The translations under genes and the position numbers were made by a program. The notes below the pieces were generated by a model. That model ran no database searches. It was not told the origin of the DNA and saw only the letters and a list, made by a program, of their open reading frames with translations. Of a DNA stretch of 9,252 nt, positions 1-6,796 are shown piece by piece. The first letter of the stretch is position 1, and every line of letters starts with the position of its first letter. The DNA comes from Nitrososphaerota archaeon (GTDB lineage: Archaea; Thermoproteota; EX4484-205; JAAOZO01). Location: contig JAAOZO010000139.1 of NCBI GenBank assembly GCA_011605715.1, positions 1-9,252 on the forward strand, read 5' to 3'.

Positions 1-1292
1 AGCGCTTGCTCCACTTTTTTATGAGGTTCTTTGCTTATCTCTTCTAACTTATTTTTCATAATTTCTAAGAATCTTTTCTCACTTCTGTTGAGTTTAAGTT
101 TTTCTTCCCTCATCATTAACTCTACGAGTTTAACTCCTGCAAAGATTGTTCTTAGTAACGTGTCCTCTTCACTAACTATTGTTTTTCCAATTTCTAAGGC
201 AATATCTGGCGAAAGAACGTAAGCTTGCGGGTCCGAGTACTTATCAGACTCTATTAGGATTTCTTTTAAGCAATCTTGGTTTCCACTTTCTATTGCTTTG
301 TTCATTAGCTTAGTGTCGTAATAAAGAATCTCTAAAAAAACTTCTGGTCCATAGCCTCCAAAAAGTCTTACATTTTCAACTTGCTCGTTTGACCACAGGT
401 CACAGGTTGCTGCAGCTATGTTGCCAACAAGACTTGAATGTGCAACTGCTGAACTCTTTCCTTCCATCGACATTGGGTAGCCTGTAATGGCTTTAATTAT
501 TACGTTCTCATAGGCACAATCCTTACCAGGACCTACTGCTCCCTCTTCGTAGGCAACTAAGCTTCTACTCGCAGACATACTTCTAACAACTGCTGCAAGA
601 GTGTGCGGTATATTATTACTTTTTATACCACCTGCCAGTCTCATTGCAGTGTTTCCAAAAGCACATGCACTATCTCCTCCTGCTATTACATTGTTGCGCT
701 TCGCTATCTTAACGATTTCTTTCCACAATCTTTTCATGTCGAGTGCTGATAACAATCCAAGAGAAGTTACAATTCCTAGAATATCCTGCCTTATTATAGC
801 GTAGTTAAAAAGTTCCTTTCCTCCTTCAGATTCAATTGACAAAACATCCGCTCCATTTTTTGAAACCTCCTCAAAGGTTTCTAACATTTTACTGAAACTT
901 TCTTCATCATGCTTTACTTTTCTAAAGTCTCTCATGTCTGCAACGGTTACTCTAAGTCCTAAGTTTATATTGTATTCTTTTGCGTAACTCTCCATAATCT
1001 CTTTCTGTATTCTAACTATTTCTCCTGCTAGTTTTGGATCTCCCGTTTCAACGTAAGTTAATTCTGTTTCCAGTTGTAGGTCTCTTACTCCAAGGTCAAC
1101 AGCTCTGTTCAGTATTTCTTTTGTTATGTTTGTATATTCCTCCTTAAGGCTTTCCTTTATTCTTGGAAAATACTTTATTTCGGGAACAACCTTACCCCTT
1201 CCAATTTCTAAGTTGATACCATACTTAAGTGGAAACTTAGAAAAACCATACTTTATTTCTTCTAAGCTTAAGTTTGTTCTACTGAACTTCAT
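1..1292 (-). CDS. mtaB: Methanol:corrinoid methyltransferase MtaB, C-terminus cut by window edge
   Basis: MtaB cleaves methanol with a zinc ion and moves the methyl group to the Co(I) corrinoid held by MtaC; it acts in the cytoplasm as the first step of methanol use. My reading of the minus strand gives 430 residues with no stop before the window edge; the family is about 460 long, so roughly 30 C-terminal residues lie outside. It resembles Methanosarcina MtaB throughout, for example GAVGPGKDCAYEN, PMSMEGKSS and CDLWSNE. The three zinc ligands known in M. barkeri (Glu164, Cys220, Cys269) appear at Glu154, Cys210 and Cys259, a constant offset of ten. The ATG is fixed by an in-frame TAA two codons upstream and an AAGGAA ribosome site. 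It starts 12 bases after the mtaC stop, so the two are surely one operon. There is no in-frame amber codon, which argues against the pyrrolysine-containing methylamine methyltransferases. Specificity for methanol is inferred from family similarity. Confidence 0.93.
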   Translation of the reverse strand, partial: MKFSRTNLSLEEIKYGFSKFPLKYGINLEIGRGKVVPEIKYFPRIKESLKEEYTNITKEILNRAVDLGVRDLQLETELTYVETGDPKLAGEIVRIQKEIMESYAKEYNINLGLRVTVADMRDFRKVKHDEESFSKMLETFEEVSKNGADVLSIESEGGKELFNYAIIRQDILGIVTSLGLLSALDMKRLWKEIVKIAKRNNVIAGGDSACAFGNTAMRLAGGIKSNNIPHTLAAVVRSMSASRSLVAYEEGAVGPGKDCAYENVIIKAITGYPMSMEGKSSAVAHSSLVGNIAAATCDLWSNEQVENVRLFGGYGPEVFLEILYYDTKLMNKAIESGNQDCLKEILIESDKYSDPQAYVLSPDIALEIGKTIVSEEDTLLRTIFAGVKLVELMMREEKLKLNRSEKRFLEIMKNKLEEISKEPHKKVEQA

Positions 1293-1304
1293 GACTTATT
1301 CCTT

Positions 1305-1967
1305 CTAATTTTTTGCTTTATTCTTCTCTTCCATCCAAGCTTTGCATATTCTTACTCCCTGTACTGCATCCGCACCATAGCCATCTGCTCCTATACTCTT
1401 AGCAAACTCCTCAGTAACTGGTGCTCCTCCTACGATAACTTTTACTTTACTTCTAAGCCCAGCTTCCTTCAATGCTTCTATTACGTTCTTCATCTCCACC
1501 ATCGTTACTGTTAGTAAAGCTGACATTGCTACTATGTCAGGGTTTTCTTTCTTTACAGCTTCTACAAACTTCTCCGGTGGCACGTCTGCTCCTAGGTCTA
1601 CAACTTCAAACCCTGCAGCTTCAAGCATTATTGCAACTATGTTCTTCCCTATGTCATGTAGGTCTCCTCTCACAGTTCCTATAACAACTTTACCCAACTT
1701 CTTAACTTCAGTTCCTTTTAAGTGCGGCTCAAGTATCTTAGTTATTTCTTTTCCTATTTCACCAGCAACTATAAGTTCAGACAAGAAATACTCTGAAGCT
1801 TCAAACTTCTTCCCCACTATGTCCATACCTTCAGCTATGCTCTTTGAAATTATTTCTTGGGGCTTTACTCCAGATTCTAAAGCTTTTAAAGTGTACTCTC
1901 TTGACTTATCAAAATCTAAGTTAACTATGCTATCTCTAATTGCATCTAGGAGGTTTTCTTTGCTCAT
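1305..1967 (-). CDS. mtaC: Methanol-specific corrinoid protein MtaC
   Basis: This protein carries the corrinoid that MtaB methylates. Of its 220 residues, about 1-90 form the helical cap domain typical of methyltransferase corrinoid proteins, and about 92-215 form the B12-binding Rossmann domain. The cobalt-ligating motif D-x-H-x-x-G is at Asp102-Gly107, with His104 the lower axial ligand. The supporting S-x-L (Ser149-Leu151) and Gly-Gly (180-181) elements that grip the nucleotide tail are present. Alone it could equally be an MtbC/MttC or MetH-like corrinoid protein, and it is shorter than M. barkeri MtaC (258 residues); the name MtaC comes from the mtaB gene immediately downstream. No Shine-Dalgarno sequence precedes the ATG, and a TATA-like box about 33 bases upstream suggests a very short leader. 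An upstream ATG at 1984 is out of frame and probably lies outside the transcript. Confidence 0.9.
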   Translation of the reverse strand: MSKENLLDAIRDSIVNLDFDKSREYTLKALESGVKPQEIISKSIAEGMDIVGKKFEASEYFLSELIVAGEIGKEITKILEPHLKGTEVKKLGKVVIGTVRGDLHDIGKNIVAIMLEAAGFEVVDLGADVPPEKFVEAVKKENPDIVAMSALLTVTMVEMKNVIEALKEAGLRSKVKVIVGGAPVTEEFAKSIGADGYGADAVQGVRICKAWMEEKNKAKN

Positions 1968-1996
1968 TTTTTGTTCTCTTCATATTAATACAATGA

Positions 1997-2008
1997 ATAT
2001 TTAAGCCT
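1997..2008 (-). promoter_or_regulatory. TATA-like box for mtaCB
   Basis: On the minus strand this reads GGCTTAAATATT. Its centre is about 26 bases before roughly position 1975, which would leave a leader of about 8 bases before the mtaC ATG at 1967. It lies in the 86-base space shared with the divergent methyltransferase gene, so one regulator could act on both. Assigned from pattern and spacing only. Confidence 0.45.
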
Positions 2009-2020
2009 TTAACGAATAAA

Positions 2021-2046
2021 CCTTTAAAAGTAACTCTAAAAGGAAG
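2021..2046 (+). promoter_or_regulatory. TATA-like box and ribosome site for the MetE-like gene
   Basis: CCTTTAAAAG at 2021-2030 is a candidate TATA box with preceding BRE-like bases. AGGAAG at 2041-2046 lies 7 bases before the ATG and would be a fair ribosome site. The two do not fit together well: transcription from this box would start near 2050, after the ribosome site. Either the gene is nearly leaderless, or an upstream box near 1997-2004 is used, giving a leader that holds the site. Confidence 0.35.
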
Positions 2047-2053
2047 CAAACTA

Positions 2054-2977
2054 ATGTCTCTAACTACAACTGTAATTGGAAGTCTTCCACGACTTCACGA
2101 AGACCTAAAAAAGTCCATTAAGTTAGCTATTGACTTACAAGTTAGCATAGGAATAAGTATAATATCCGATGGAGAACAAAGAACGGACATGCTTTCATAC
2201 ATGTCAAATTCTATGCATGGAATAAATAAAGTAAATGAAAAAGTCTTCATAACGGGTAAGATTAGACCAATAGAAGAAATTACTAATTCTTTTAAAGTAG
2301 CTGACTTTCTTGAAGCAAAAAGTTATATTAAAGAAAGAGGATATGAAAACAAGTTAAAAGTTGGTATAACTGGACCAATAACTTTCGGATTTTCAGCTGC
2401 AATAAACAAATTAGGACCATACAAAAACTTAAGAGACAAAGAATTGTACAAAGATGTTGCAACTGTTGTAAATAAAATCGCAAAACAAATTCAACACTAC
2501 GATGGCTTAGTTCAAATCGATGAACCGGGAGTTAGTGCCGGGTTTTTAGATCCAAATCTATCAGAAGAGCCTTTAAACATTGCAACAGAAGACTTGGATC
2601 CTAAGCTAACGAGCATACATGTCTGCGGGAAACTAAACCCAAACATACTAAAAACTTTAGGTAAAATAAAAAATTTAAGCATTCTTAGCTTAGAATTTGC
2701 TGGTTCTTCAGACAACGTAGATATGCTATCAAAGAGCCTATTAAGTATAAGCTCAAAGAAGGTGGGCGTGGGGTGCATGAAAGTTAATGTTTTATCTCAA
2801 GAAGATCTAACTCCAATTGAAAAGTCTGTGGAAATAGTTAGAAACATTTCTTCCATAGTTGGGTCAAATAAAATAGCTTACATACATCCTGATTGTGGTT
2901 TAAGAAAAACAAGTATTGAATTGGCTACCGTTATACTTAAGAACTTAAAAGAAGTTTCAGGTAAAGTTAAGTTATGA
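2054..2977 (+). CDS. Core MetE-like zinc methyltransferase (probable folate-independent methionine synthase)
   Basis: The 307 residues correspond to the catalytic C-terminal barrel of cobalamin-independent methionine synthase only; the N-terminal half of bacterial MetE (about 750 residues) is absent. Visible marks are the N-terminal VIGSLPR, ISDGEQR at 37-43, IDEPG at 155-159, zinc ligands His189 and Cys191 in HVCGK, Glu214 in LEFAGS, and Cys281 in HPDCGLRKT. Such short archaeal enzymes (the Mes families) make methionine from homocysteine using a methyl-corrinoid or other non-folate donor. The HxC...C zinc site is shared in principle with the uroporphyrinogen-decarboxylase-like MtaA enzymes, but HPDCGL and the IDEPG segment point to MetE. 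It is divergent from mtaCB, so methyl-MtaC is an attractive donor; that is inference from position. Which Mes subfamily it belongs to, and whether homocysteine is really its acceptor, cannot be told here. Confidence 0.8.
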   Translation: MSLTTTVIGSLPRLHEDLKKSIKLAIDLQVSIGISIISDGEQRTDMLSYMSNSMHGINKVNEKVFITGKIRPIEEITNSFKVADFLEAKSYIKERGYENKLKVGITGPITFGFSAAINKLGPYKNLRDKELYKDVATVVNKIAKQIQHYDGLVQIDEPGVSAGFLDPNLSEEPLNIATEDLDPKLTSIHVCGKLNPNILKTLGKIKNLSILSLEFAGSSDNVDMLSKSLLSISSKKVGVGCMKVNVLSQEDLTPIEKSVEIVRNISSIVGSNKIAYIHPDCGLRKTSIELATVILKNLKEVSGKVKL

Positions 2978-2986
2978 ATTAGAAAA

Positions 2987-2995
2987 GTTTTTATC
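2987..2995 (+). promoter_or_regulatory. TATA-like box for the Gfo/Idh/MocA gene
   Basis: GTTTTTATC preceded by GAAAA, in the 47 bases after the MetE-like gene, is centred about 34 bases before the ATG at 3025. A start near 3017 would leave a leader of about 8 bases. No ribosome site is visible, which supports a near-leaderless transcript and an own promoter rather than simple read-through. Confidence 0.4.
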
Positions 2996-3024
2996 TCTGT
3001 TTAAATTATAGTCGTCGAGCAAGC

Positions 3025-4221
3025 ATGTCCAAGGTAAAAATGGCAATAATTGGTGCTGGAGGTATAGCTGGTTCTCATGTTTCTGGTTTAAAGCTACTTA
3101 AAGAGGCTAATCTTGATGTGATTGATGTGGTTGCAGTAGCAGACATAGTAGAAGAGAATGCCAAGAGAAGAGCAAGCGAGATATCTTCGTTCCAAGGATT
3201 TAAGCCAAAAATTTATACCGATTTTAAGAAGATGCTTTTAGAGGAAAGTGATCTAGATGCTGTAGACATTTGTGTAGACCATAGGTCGCATCATTCTGTT
3301 GCAGTGGAAGCGCTAAACACTGGAAAGCATGTGATAGTTGAAAAACCTTTAGGTATTACAATTAAGGCTGCGAAACAAATAATAGAAGCATCAGTAAAAA
3401 ATGGTAAAATTCTCGCTACTGCAGAAAACTACAGAAGGAGTGTAGAAGACAGAGTAATAAAATGGGTTGTTGAAAAAGGTATGATAGGAACTCCAAGGAT
3501 GCTATACTGGCTTCAGACAAGCTTTAGTTTATCTGCATGGGGTTGGAGAAATGATAAAATGAAAGCTGGAGGTGGCTGGATATTCGACGGTGGTGTGCAC
3601 TTTGCTGACTTGTTTTTATACATACTTGGCGAAGTTGAAGAAGTTTATGCTGTGACGAAGACTCTTGAGCCAACTAGGTATGATGATTGGCCTGAAATGA
3701 ACAAAAAGGTCAAGTTCACAGTTGAAGACTTAAGTTTTGCTTTGCTGAAGTTTAGAAATGGTGTTACTGGTGCATGGATCTGGTCTAGTGTTTCTCCAGG
3801 AGAGAACTTTAACCATAGAGTGATCAGTGGAACCTCTGGCTCAATTAGCTGGGAAAACGGCCTAACAAAGTTGGGTGAAGGAAACATAGGGAAGTATACA
3901 TTGTCTCTATATGAGTTAGCTCAAATTATGAAAAAAGAAATAGGCTCTGAAAAAGTAAATGAAATGTTTCCGAATGGAGTAGGTACAAGAAGCTTGTTTG
4001 ATTTTGATGGCACTATAGCAATAGAACTGTATGATTTTGCTCGTTCGATAATTGAACATAAAAAACCTGAGGTTGATGGTGAGCTTGGACTAAAGGCTGA
4101 AGCTATACCTCTTGCTATATTCGAATCTTCAGCTGTTGGAGAGCCGGTAAAAGTAGAAGACGTTATGAGTGACAGTATAGAATTTTATCAAAAAGAAATA
4201 AATGATTCACTAGGTCTCTAA
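3025..4221 (+). CDS. Gfo/Idh/MocA family NAD(P)-dependent oxidoreductase
   Basis: The 398-residue length is normal for the family. Residues about 4-125 form the Rossmann domain, with GAGGIAGSH (10-18) binding the dinucleotide. Asp40 at the end of the second strand favours NAD over NADP. EKP at 106-108 supplies the conserved catalytic lysine (Lys107). The C-terminal alpha/beta domain contains GGGWIFDGGVHFADL (182-196), whose Asp188 and His192 fit the family's substrate-binding and catalytic motif. Members oxidise, reduce or epimerise hydroxyl groups of sugars, inositols and related compounds in the cytoplasm; the substrate cannot be read from sequence. It starts 47 bases after the MetE-like gene on the same strand, with a candidate promoter of its own, and no sugar kinase or aldolase lies beside it. 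An Asn-Tyr-Arg segment (135-137, AENYRR) is typical of the family's substrate cleft. Confidence 0.88.
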   Translation: MSKVKMAIIGAGGIAGSHVSGLKLLKEANLDVIDVVAVADIVEENAKRRASEISSFQGFKPKIYTDFKKMLLEESDLDAVDICVDHRSHHSVAVEALNTGKHVIVEKPLGITIKAAKQIIEASVKNGKILATAENYRRSVEDRVIKWVVEKGMIGTPRMLYWLQTSFSLSAWGWRNDKMKAGGGWIFDGGVHFADLFLYILGEVEEVYAVTKTLEPTRYDDWPEMNKKVKFTVEDLSFALLKFRNGVTGAWIWSSVSPGENFNHRVISGTSGSISWENGLTKLGEGNIGKYTLSLYELAQIMKKEIGSEKVNEMFPNGVGTRSLFDFDGTIAIELYDFARSIIEHKKPEVDGELGLKAEAIPLAIFESSAVGEPVKVEDVMSDSIEFYQKEINDSLGL

Positions 4222-4284
4222 AGTTATTGTTCAACGCATAAAGTGTTTCTCGACTATTAGTAACAAATTTTGTTCAATAGTATC

Positions 4285-4304
4285 CTTTTCTTTAAAAAGA
4301 GAAG
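4285..4304. terminator. Small hairpin in convergent gap
   Basis: CTTTTCTTT and AAAGAGAAG form a nine-pair inverted repeat with one G-U pair around a two-base centre (eight pairs with a four-base loop is more realistic). It lies 64 bases past the Gfo/Idh gene, in the 148-base gap between convergent genes. This is a likely place for transcript ends, but it is AT-rich and has no long T-run after it. Confidence 0.25.
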
Positions 4305-4317
4305 TTCTGGAAATGTT

Positions 4318-4335
4318 TAAGAAACGATTTTCTTA
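4318..4335. terminator. Perfect 7-bp hairpin in convergent gap
   Basis: TAAGAAA, loop CGAT, TTTCTTA is a perfect seven-pair hairpin. It sits about 35 bases beyond the larE stop on the minus strand and about 100 bases beyond the Gfo/Idh stop on the plus strand. With the neighbouring hairpin it may form a two-way termination zone. Its composition is weak, so chance is possible. Confidence 0.3.
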
Positions 4336-4369
4336 GTAGGACTGCCCCTTATCTTCGTAAACATGGTCT

Positions 4370-5239
4370 TTAGGATGTATTTTGCTCCTGAAAGTGTTTT
4401 TGGTCTGGTATTATCTTATGTTCTATGACTTCGTCCATGCTTCCTGTTCTATATCCCTCCAAATCCAAAGTTACATAAGTATAGCCTAAACTTTTAAACT
4501 TCTGTGTGATTCTATCGAGTAATTCTTCGTTGAAAAAGAGTTTTCTTTCGTGAGGAAGAACTTCTATTCTTGCAATACTTCCATGATCTCTAACCCTAAG
4601 CTGAGTAACGTTGAGGTTTTCTCTTATATAATTTTCTGCTTGGACTACTCTTTTAATCTTATCATGTGTTATTTCCTGTCCATATGGAAACCTTGATGCT
4701 ATACATGCCATAGATGGTTTCTCCGAGTTTGGCAGCTTCAGGTATCTGGCAATTTCCCTAACTTCATTTTTCGTAATCCCAACTTCGGCTAAGGGGCTTC
4801 TTATTCCTTCTTCAACTAATGCTAAAAAGCCAGGTCGATGCATCTTTAGATCGTCAGCATTTGTGCCATCAGCAATAACTTTTAGGTTAAGGTCGTTCGC
4901 AACTTTCTTAAGAGTAATCATTAATTCTTTTTTACAAAAGTAGCACCTGTTTGGTGGATTCTTAACTAAGTTTTGATTCTTAAGTTCATCAACTTTTATG
5001 ATAATATGTCTTAGATTCTGGTTTTTTGCAATTCTTTCTGCTTCTTCTAGTTCGCCAGGTGGTAGCAGGGGCGAATCAGCTGTAACTGCTACAACTTTAT
5101 CGCCAATAGCATACTTTGCAACAACAGCTACTACAGAACTATCTACACCTCCTGAAAATGCAACTAAAACACTTTCTGCTTCTCTAAACCATTCTATTAA
5201 TTTCTGAAGTTTCTCCTGAGTTTTTTGAGAAAGGGTCAT
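4370..5239 (-). CDS. larE: LarE, ATP-dependent sulfur transferase of nickel-pincer nucleotide synthesis
   Basis: LarE adenylates the carboxylates of pyridinium biscarboxylate mononucleotide and inserts sulfur, making the dithio precursor of the nickel-pincer cofactor used by lactate racemase (LarA) and relatives. The 289 residues show the PP-loop SGGVDSS at 29-35, DGTNADD at 124-130, KPSMACIASR at 174-183 and the C-terminal GYRTGSMDE. Cys179 matches the sacrificial Cys176 of Lactiplantibacillus LarE. Cys99 and Cys102 in NRCYFCKKE give a three-cysteine set, as in LarE types that bind a [4Fe-4S] cluster and can act repeatedly. No larA, larB or larC is in the window. A TATA-like box 25-34 bases upstream and no ribosome site suggest a leaderless message. 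Related PP-loop enzymes (NAD synthetase, ExsB) are less likely because of the KPSMAC motif. Confidence 0.88.
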   Translation of the reverse strand: MTLSQKTQEKLQKLIEWFREAESVLVAFSGGVDSSVVAVVAKYAIGDKVVAVTADSPLLPPGELEEAERIAKNQNLRHIIIKVDELKNQNLVKNPPNRCYFCKKELMITLKKVANDLNLKVIADGTNADDLKMHRPGFLALVEEGIRSPLAEVGITKNEVREIARYLKLPNSEKPSMACIASRFPYGQEITHDKIKRVVQAENYIRENLNVTQLRVRDHGSIARIEVLPHERKLFFNEELLDRITQKFKSLGYTYVTLDLEGYRTGSMDEVIEHKIIPDQKHFQEQNTS

Positions 5240-5263
5240 TTTAGTACTTTTCTTTATGACAGG

Positions 5264-5273
5264 GTTATAAATC
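5264..5273 (-). promoter_or_regulatory. TATA-like box for larE
   Basis: On the minus strand this reads GATTTATAAC, centred about 29 bases before the ATG at 5239. A start about 26 bases after the centre would fall within a few bases of the ATG, so the transcript is probably leaderless. Confidence 0.5.
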
Positions 5274-5432
5274 TTTCGTGACTCAAACTAAAGTAACATT
5301 GCTTAAAATATATTTTACGTATTAAAGCTATGAAGCATCTTTTACGAGTCATTAATTTTCCACAGACGCTATCTTTCAATTATTTTATTATCGTTTATCA
5401 TTAAATAAGAAACTAACAGCGCTCGAAAGTAC

Positions 5433-5443
5433 TTTTTATATTT
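5433..5443 (+). promoter_or_regulatory. TATA-like box for the MFS transporter transcript
   Basis: TTTTTATATTT, preceded by CGAAAGTAC as a BRE-like stretch, is the best TATA match in the 257-base gap between the divergent larE and transporter genes. Transcription would begin near 5463-5466, leaving a leader of about 30 bases that contains the short upstream ORF at 5474 and the GGAG ribosome site at 5486-5489. Confidence 0.5.
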
Positions 5444-5473
5444 CTTAAAACAAAAAGAGTTAAAACGATATAG

Positions 5474-5500
5474 ATGTTACCCATTGGAGCTCGGCTATGA
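5474..5500 (+). other. Possible 8-codon upstream ORF overlapping the transporter start
   Basis: ATG at 5474 opens a frame that reads MLPIGARL and stops at TGA 5498-5500. The stop overlaps the transporter ATG at 5497-5499 as ATGA, the usual layout for translational coupling. The ATG is about 8-11 bases from the predicted transcript start, so a ribosome could begin there on a near-leaderless message. The GGAG that serves the transporter lies inside this ORF. With only eight codons, chance cannot be excluded. Confidence 0.3.
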
Positions 5501-6741
5501 CAATCGGGAAAACACTAAGTAAAGTTAAGGAAGTTATAAGTACCTGGGGGCATAATTCAAAAGTTCTTGCACTTACAGAAATATTCTGGAGTTTACCCAT
5601 GAGCTGGGTTTACTTCTACAGACCTATATTTTTAAGAAACTTAGGTCTTACTAACGTAGAAATAGGTCTCATCTTCTCAACCCTTTCTTTTTACAACGTA
5701 GTTTTGCCATTTTTTGGAAGCATTCTAGCAAGTAAGCTCGGAAAGAAGAGAGCGTTTATGTTGTGCGATTCGGTTGGATGGACTCTTGCATTGATAAATT
5801 GGATTATCTCAAAAAGTTTTATTCATGTGATGATTGCAATTTCATTTGAAGGCTTAATTTGGACGACAGCTTCAGTGTGGGAAACGCTTTTAGTTGAAGA
5901 TACAAAACCAGAATTTAGAGCAAGTGTTTATAGTTTTGTTTCATTGATGTATACCATAGGAAGCCTAGCTACGCCTGTAGCTGGTATATTGATAGGTTTA
6001 TTCGGAGTAGACTTTGGAAATAGGATACTTTTATCCATAGCTTTACTTTCTCTTATTATTATGTTTATTTTAAGGTGGACTCTCTTACACGAAGGTAAAG
6101 AACGTTTAAACAATGAAAGAGGAATGAAAGTTCATGCTAACCTTAAGGAATACGAAAAAGCTATCCAAATGATTCTTCATAGTAAGCCTCTACTTATAAT
6201 TCTTATCACTTCCATACTTGGAAGTGTTTACTACATTGCAACTTCAGACTACCTTCCACTGTTCTTGGTTGATGAAAAAGGGTTAAATTTAACAGCGAGT
6301 TTAGCTTCAGTAATTCCACTGCTTAGCTCTTCAATAACTCTGCTCCTATTGCTTTTCTATGTTTCGAAACTTAGAAATAAGGAACAACACTTATTGGCCT
6401 TAACTATAGGTTATGCTTCTGGTTTTGTTTCTTATTTTCTACTAGTAACTTTCACTCGAAATTCTTTGTTTGTAGCTTTCTTGTTCAGCATTTTCAATGG
6501 ACTTTATTCAAGTGTATCTTTTTCTGTATCTAGAACTTTTTTAAACAATGAGATAGACGAAATAGACTCGGATGCACGAATTAGTATACTGTCGATAGTT
6601 GCAATATCAACAAACATGGCTAACGTACTTACTCCTATGCTACTTGGCTTTCTTTACTCTCTTGATCCTCGATTCCCCTTCTTTCTCGTTGTAATTGCTA
6701 TGCTCATAAACTTGTTTTTGGTGCAATCTATTAAAAAATAG
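5497..6741 (+). CDS. Major facilitator superfamily transporter, 12 membrane helices
   Basis: The 414 residues are the usual length for a 12-helix MFS permease. Hydrophobic segments fall in two groups of six, roughly 25-195 and 230-410, separated by a charged cytoplasmic loop at about 197-228. The loop between helices 2 and 3 has the MFS motif A variant GSILASKLGKKR (74-85). RASVYSFVSL at 141-150 resembles the conserved entry to helix 5. There is no signal peptide; a polar 20-residue N-terminus precedes helix 1. The substrate cannot be inferred: neither sugar- nor drug-specific signatures are clear, and no neighbouring catabolic gene is close enough to indicate one. GGAG seven bases before the ATG is a reasonable ribosome site, and the start overlaps the stop of a tiny upstream ORF. 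A hairpin followed by a T-run lies just past the stop. Confidence 0.85.
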   Translation: MTIGKTLSKVKEVISTWGHNSKVLALTEIFWSLPMSWVYFYRPIFLRNLGLTNVEIGLIFSTLSFYNVVLPFFGSILASKLGKKRAFMLCDSVGWTLALINWIISKSFIHVMIAISFEGLIWTTASVWETLLVEDTKPEFRASVYSFVSLMYTIGSLATPVAGILIGLFGVDFGNRILLSIALLSLIIMFILRWTLLHEGKERLNNERGMKVHANLKEYEKAIQMILHSKPLLIILITSILGSVYYIATSDYLPLFLVDEKGLNLTASLASVIPLLSSSITLLLLLFYVSKLRNKEQHLLALTIGYASGFVSYFLLVTFTRNSLFVAFLFSIFNGLYSSVSFSVSRTFLNNEIDEIDSDARISILSIVAISTNMANVLTPMLLGFLYSLDPRFPFFLVVIAMLINLFLVQSIKK

Positions 6742-6747
6742 GTCCCT

Positions 6748-6796
6748 AAGTTGGTAGCCTCTCCTCCTACTTAAGTTAAGAACTTCCAACTTTTTC
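6748..6796 (+). terminator. Candidate terminator of the MFS gene
   Basis: AAGTTGG (6748-6754) and CCAACTT (6786-6792) are a perfect seven-base inverted repeat, beginning six bases past the transporter stop. It encloses a smaller hairpin AAGTT-AAG-AACTT (6773-6785) and is followed at once by a T-run. A stem plus oligo-T is compatible with archaeal termination, though archaea mainly need only the T-run. It could instead be part of a structured element continuing to about 6960. Confidence 0.35.

Noticed and set aside
1..1292. Pyrrolysine-type methylamine methyltransferase, because a methyltransferase gene sits beside a corrinoid protein
   Set aside because: The frame reads through 430 codons with no in-frame TAG, and the sequence matches MtaB with its Glu/Cys/Cys zinc ligands, not MtmB, MtbB or MttB.
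1534..2004. 156-codon plus-strand ORF opposite mtaC
   Set aside because: It is antisense to a well-supported corrinoid protein with intact motifs; its serine/proline-rich product has no recognisable domain. The other plus-strand frames at 31-222, 601-804, 1126-1308 and 1472-1684 are also shadows of mtaB or mtaC.
2512..2778. 88-codon minus-strand ORF inside the MetE-like gene, and similar antisense ORFs at 3645-3887, 4998-5207, 5928-6113, 7243-7455 and 8848-9102
   Set aside because: Each lies opposite a gene with clear conserved motifs, has no promoter or ribosome site of note, and gives an unrecognisable product.
2054..2977. MtaA-type methylcobalamin:CoM methyltransferase
   Set aside because: The HxC zinc motif fits both families, but the N-terminal IGSLPR, the IDEPG segment and HPDCGL near the C-terminus are MetE-like. 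Kept only as an alternative function.
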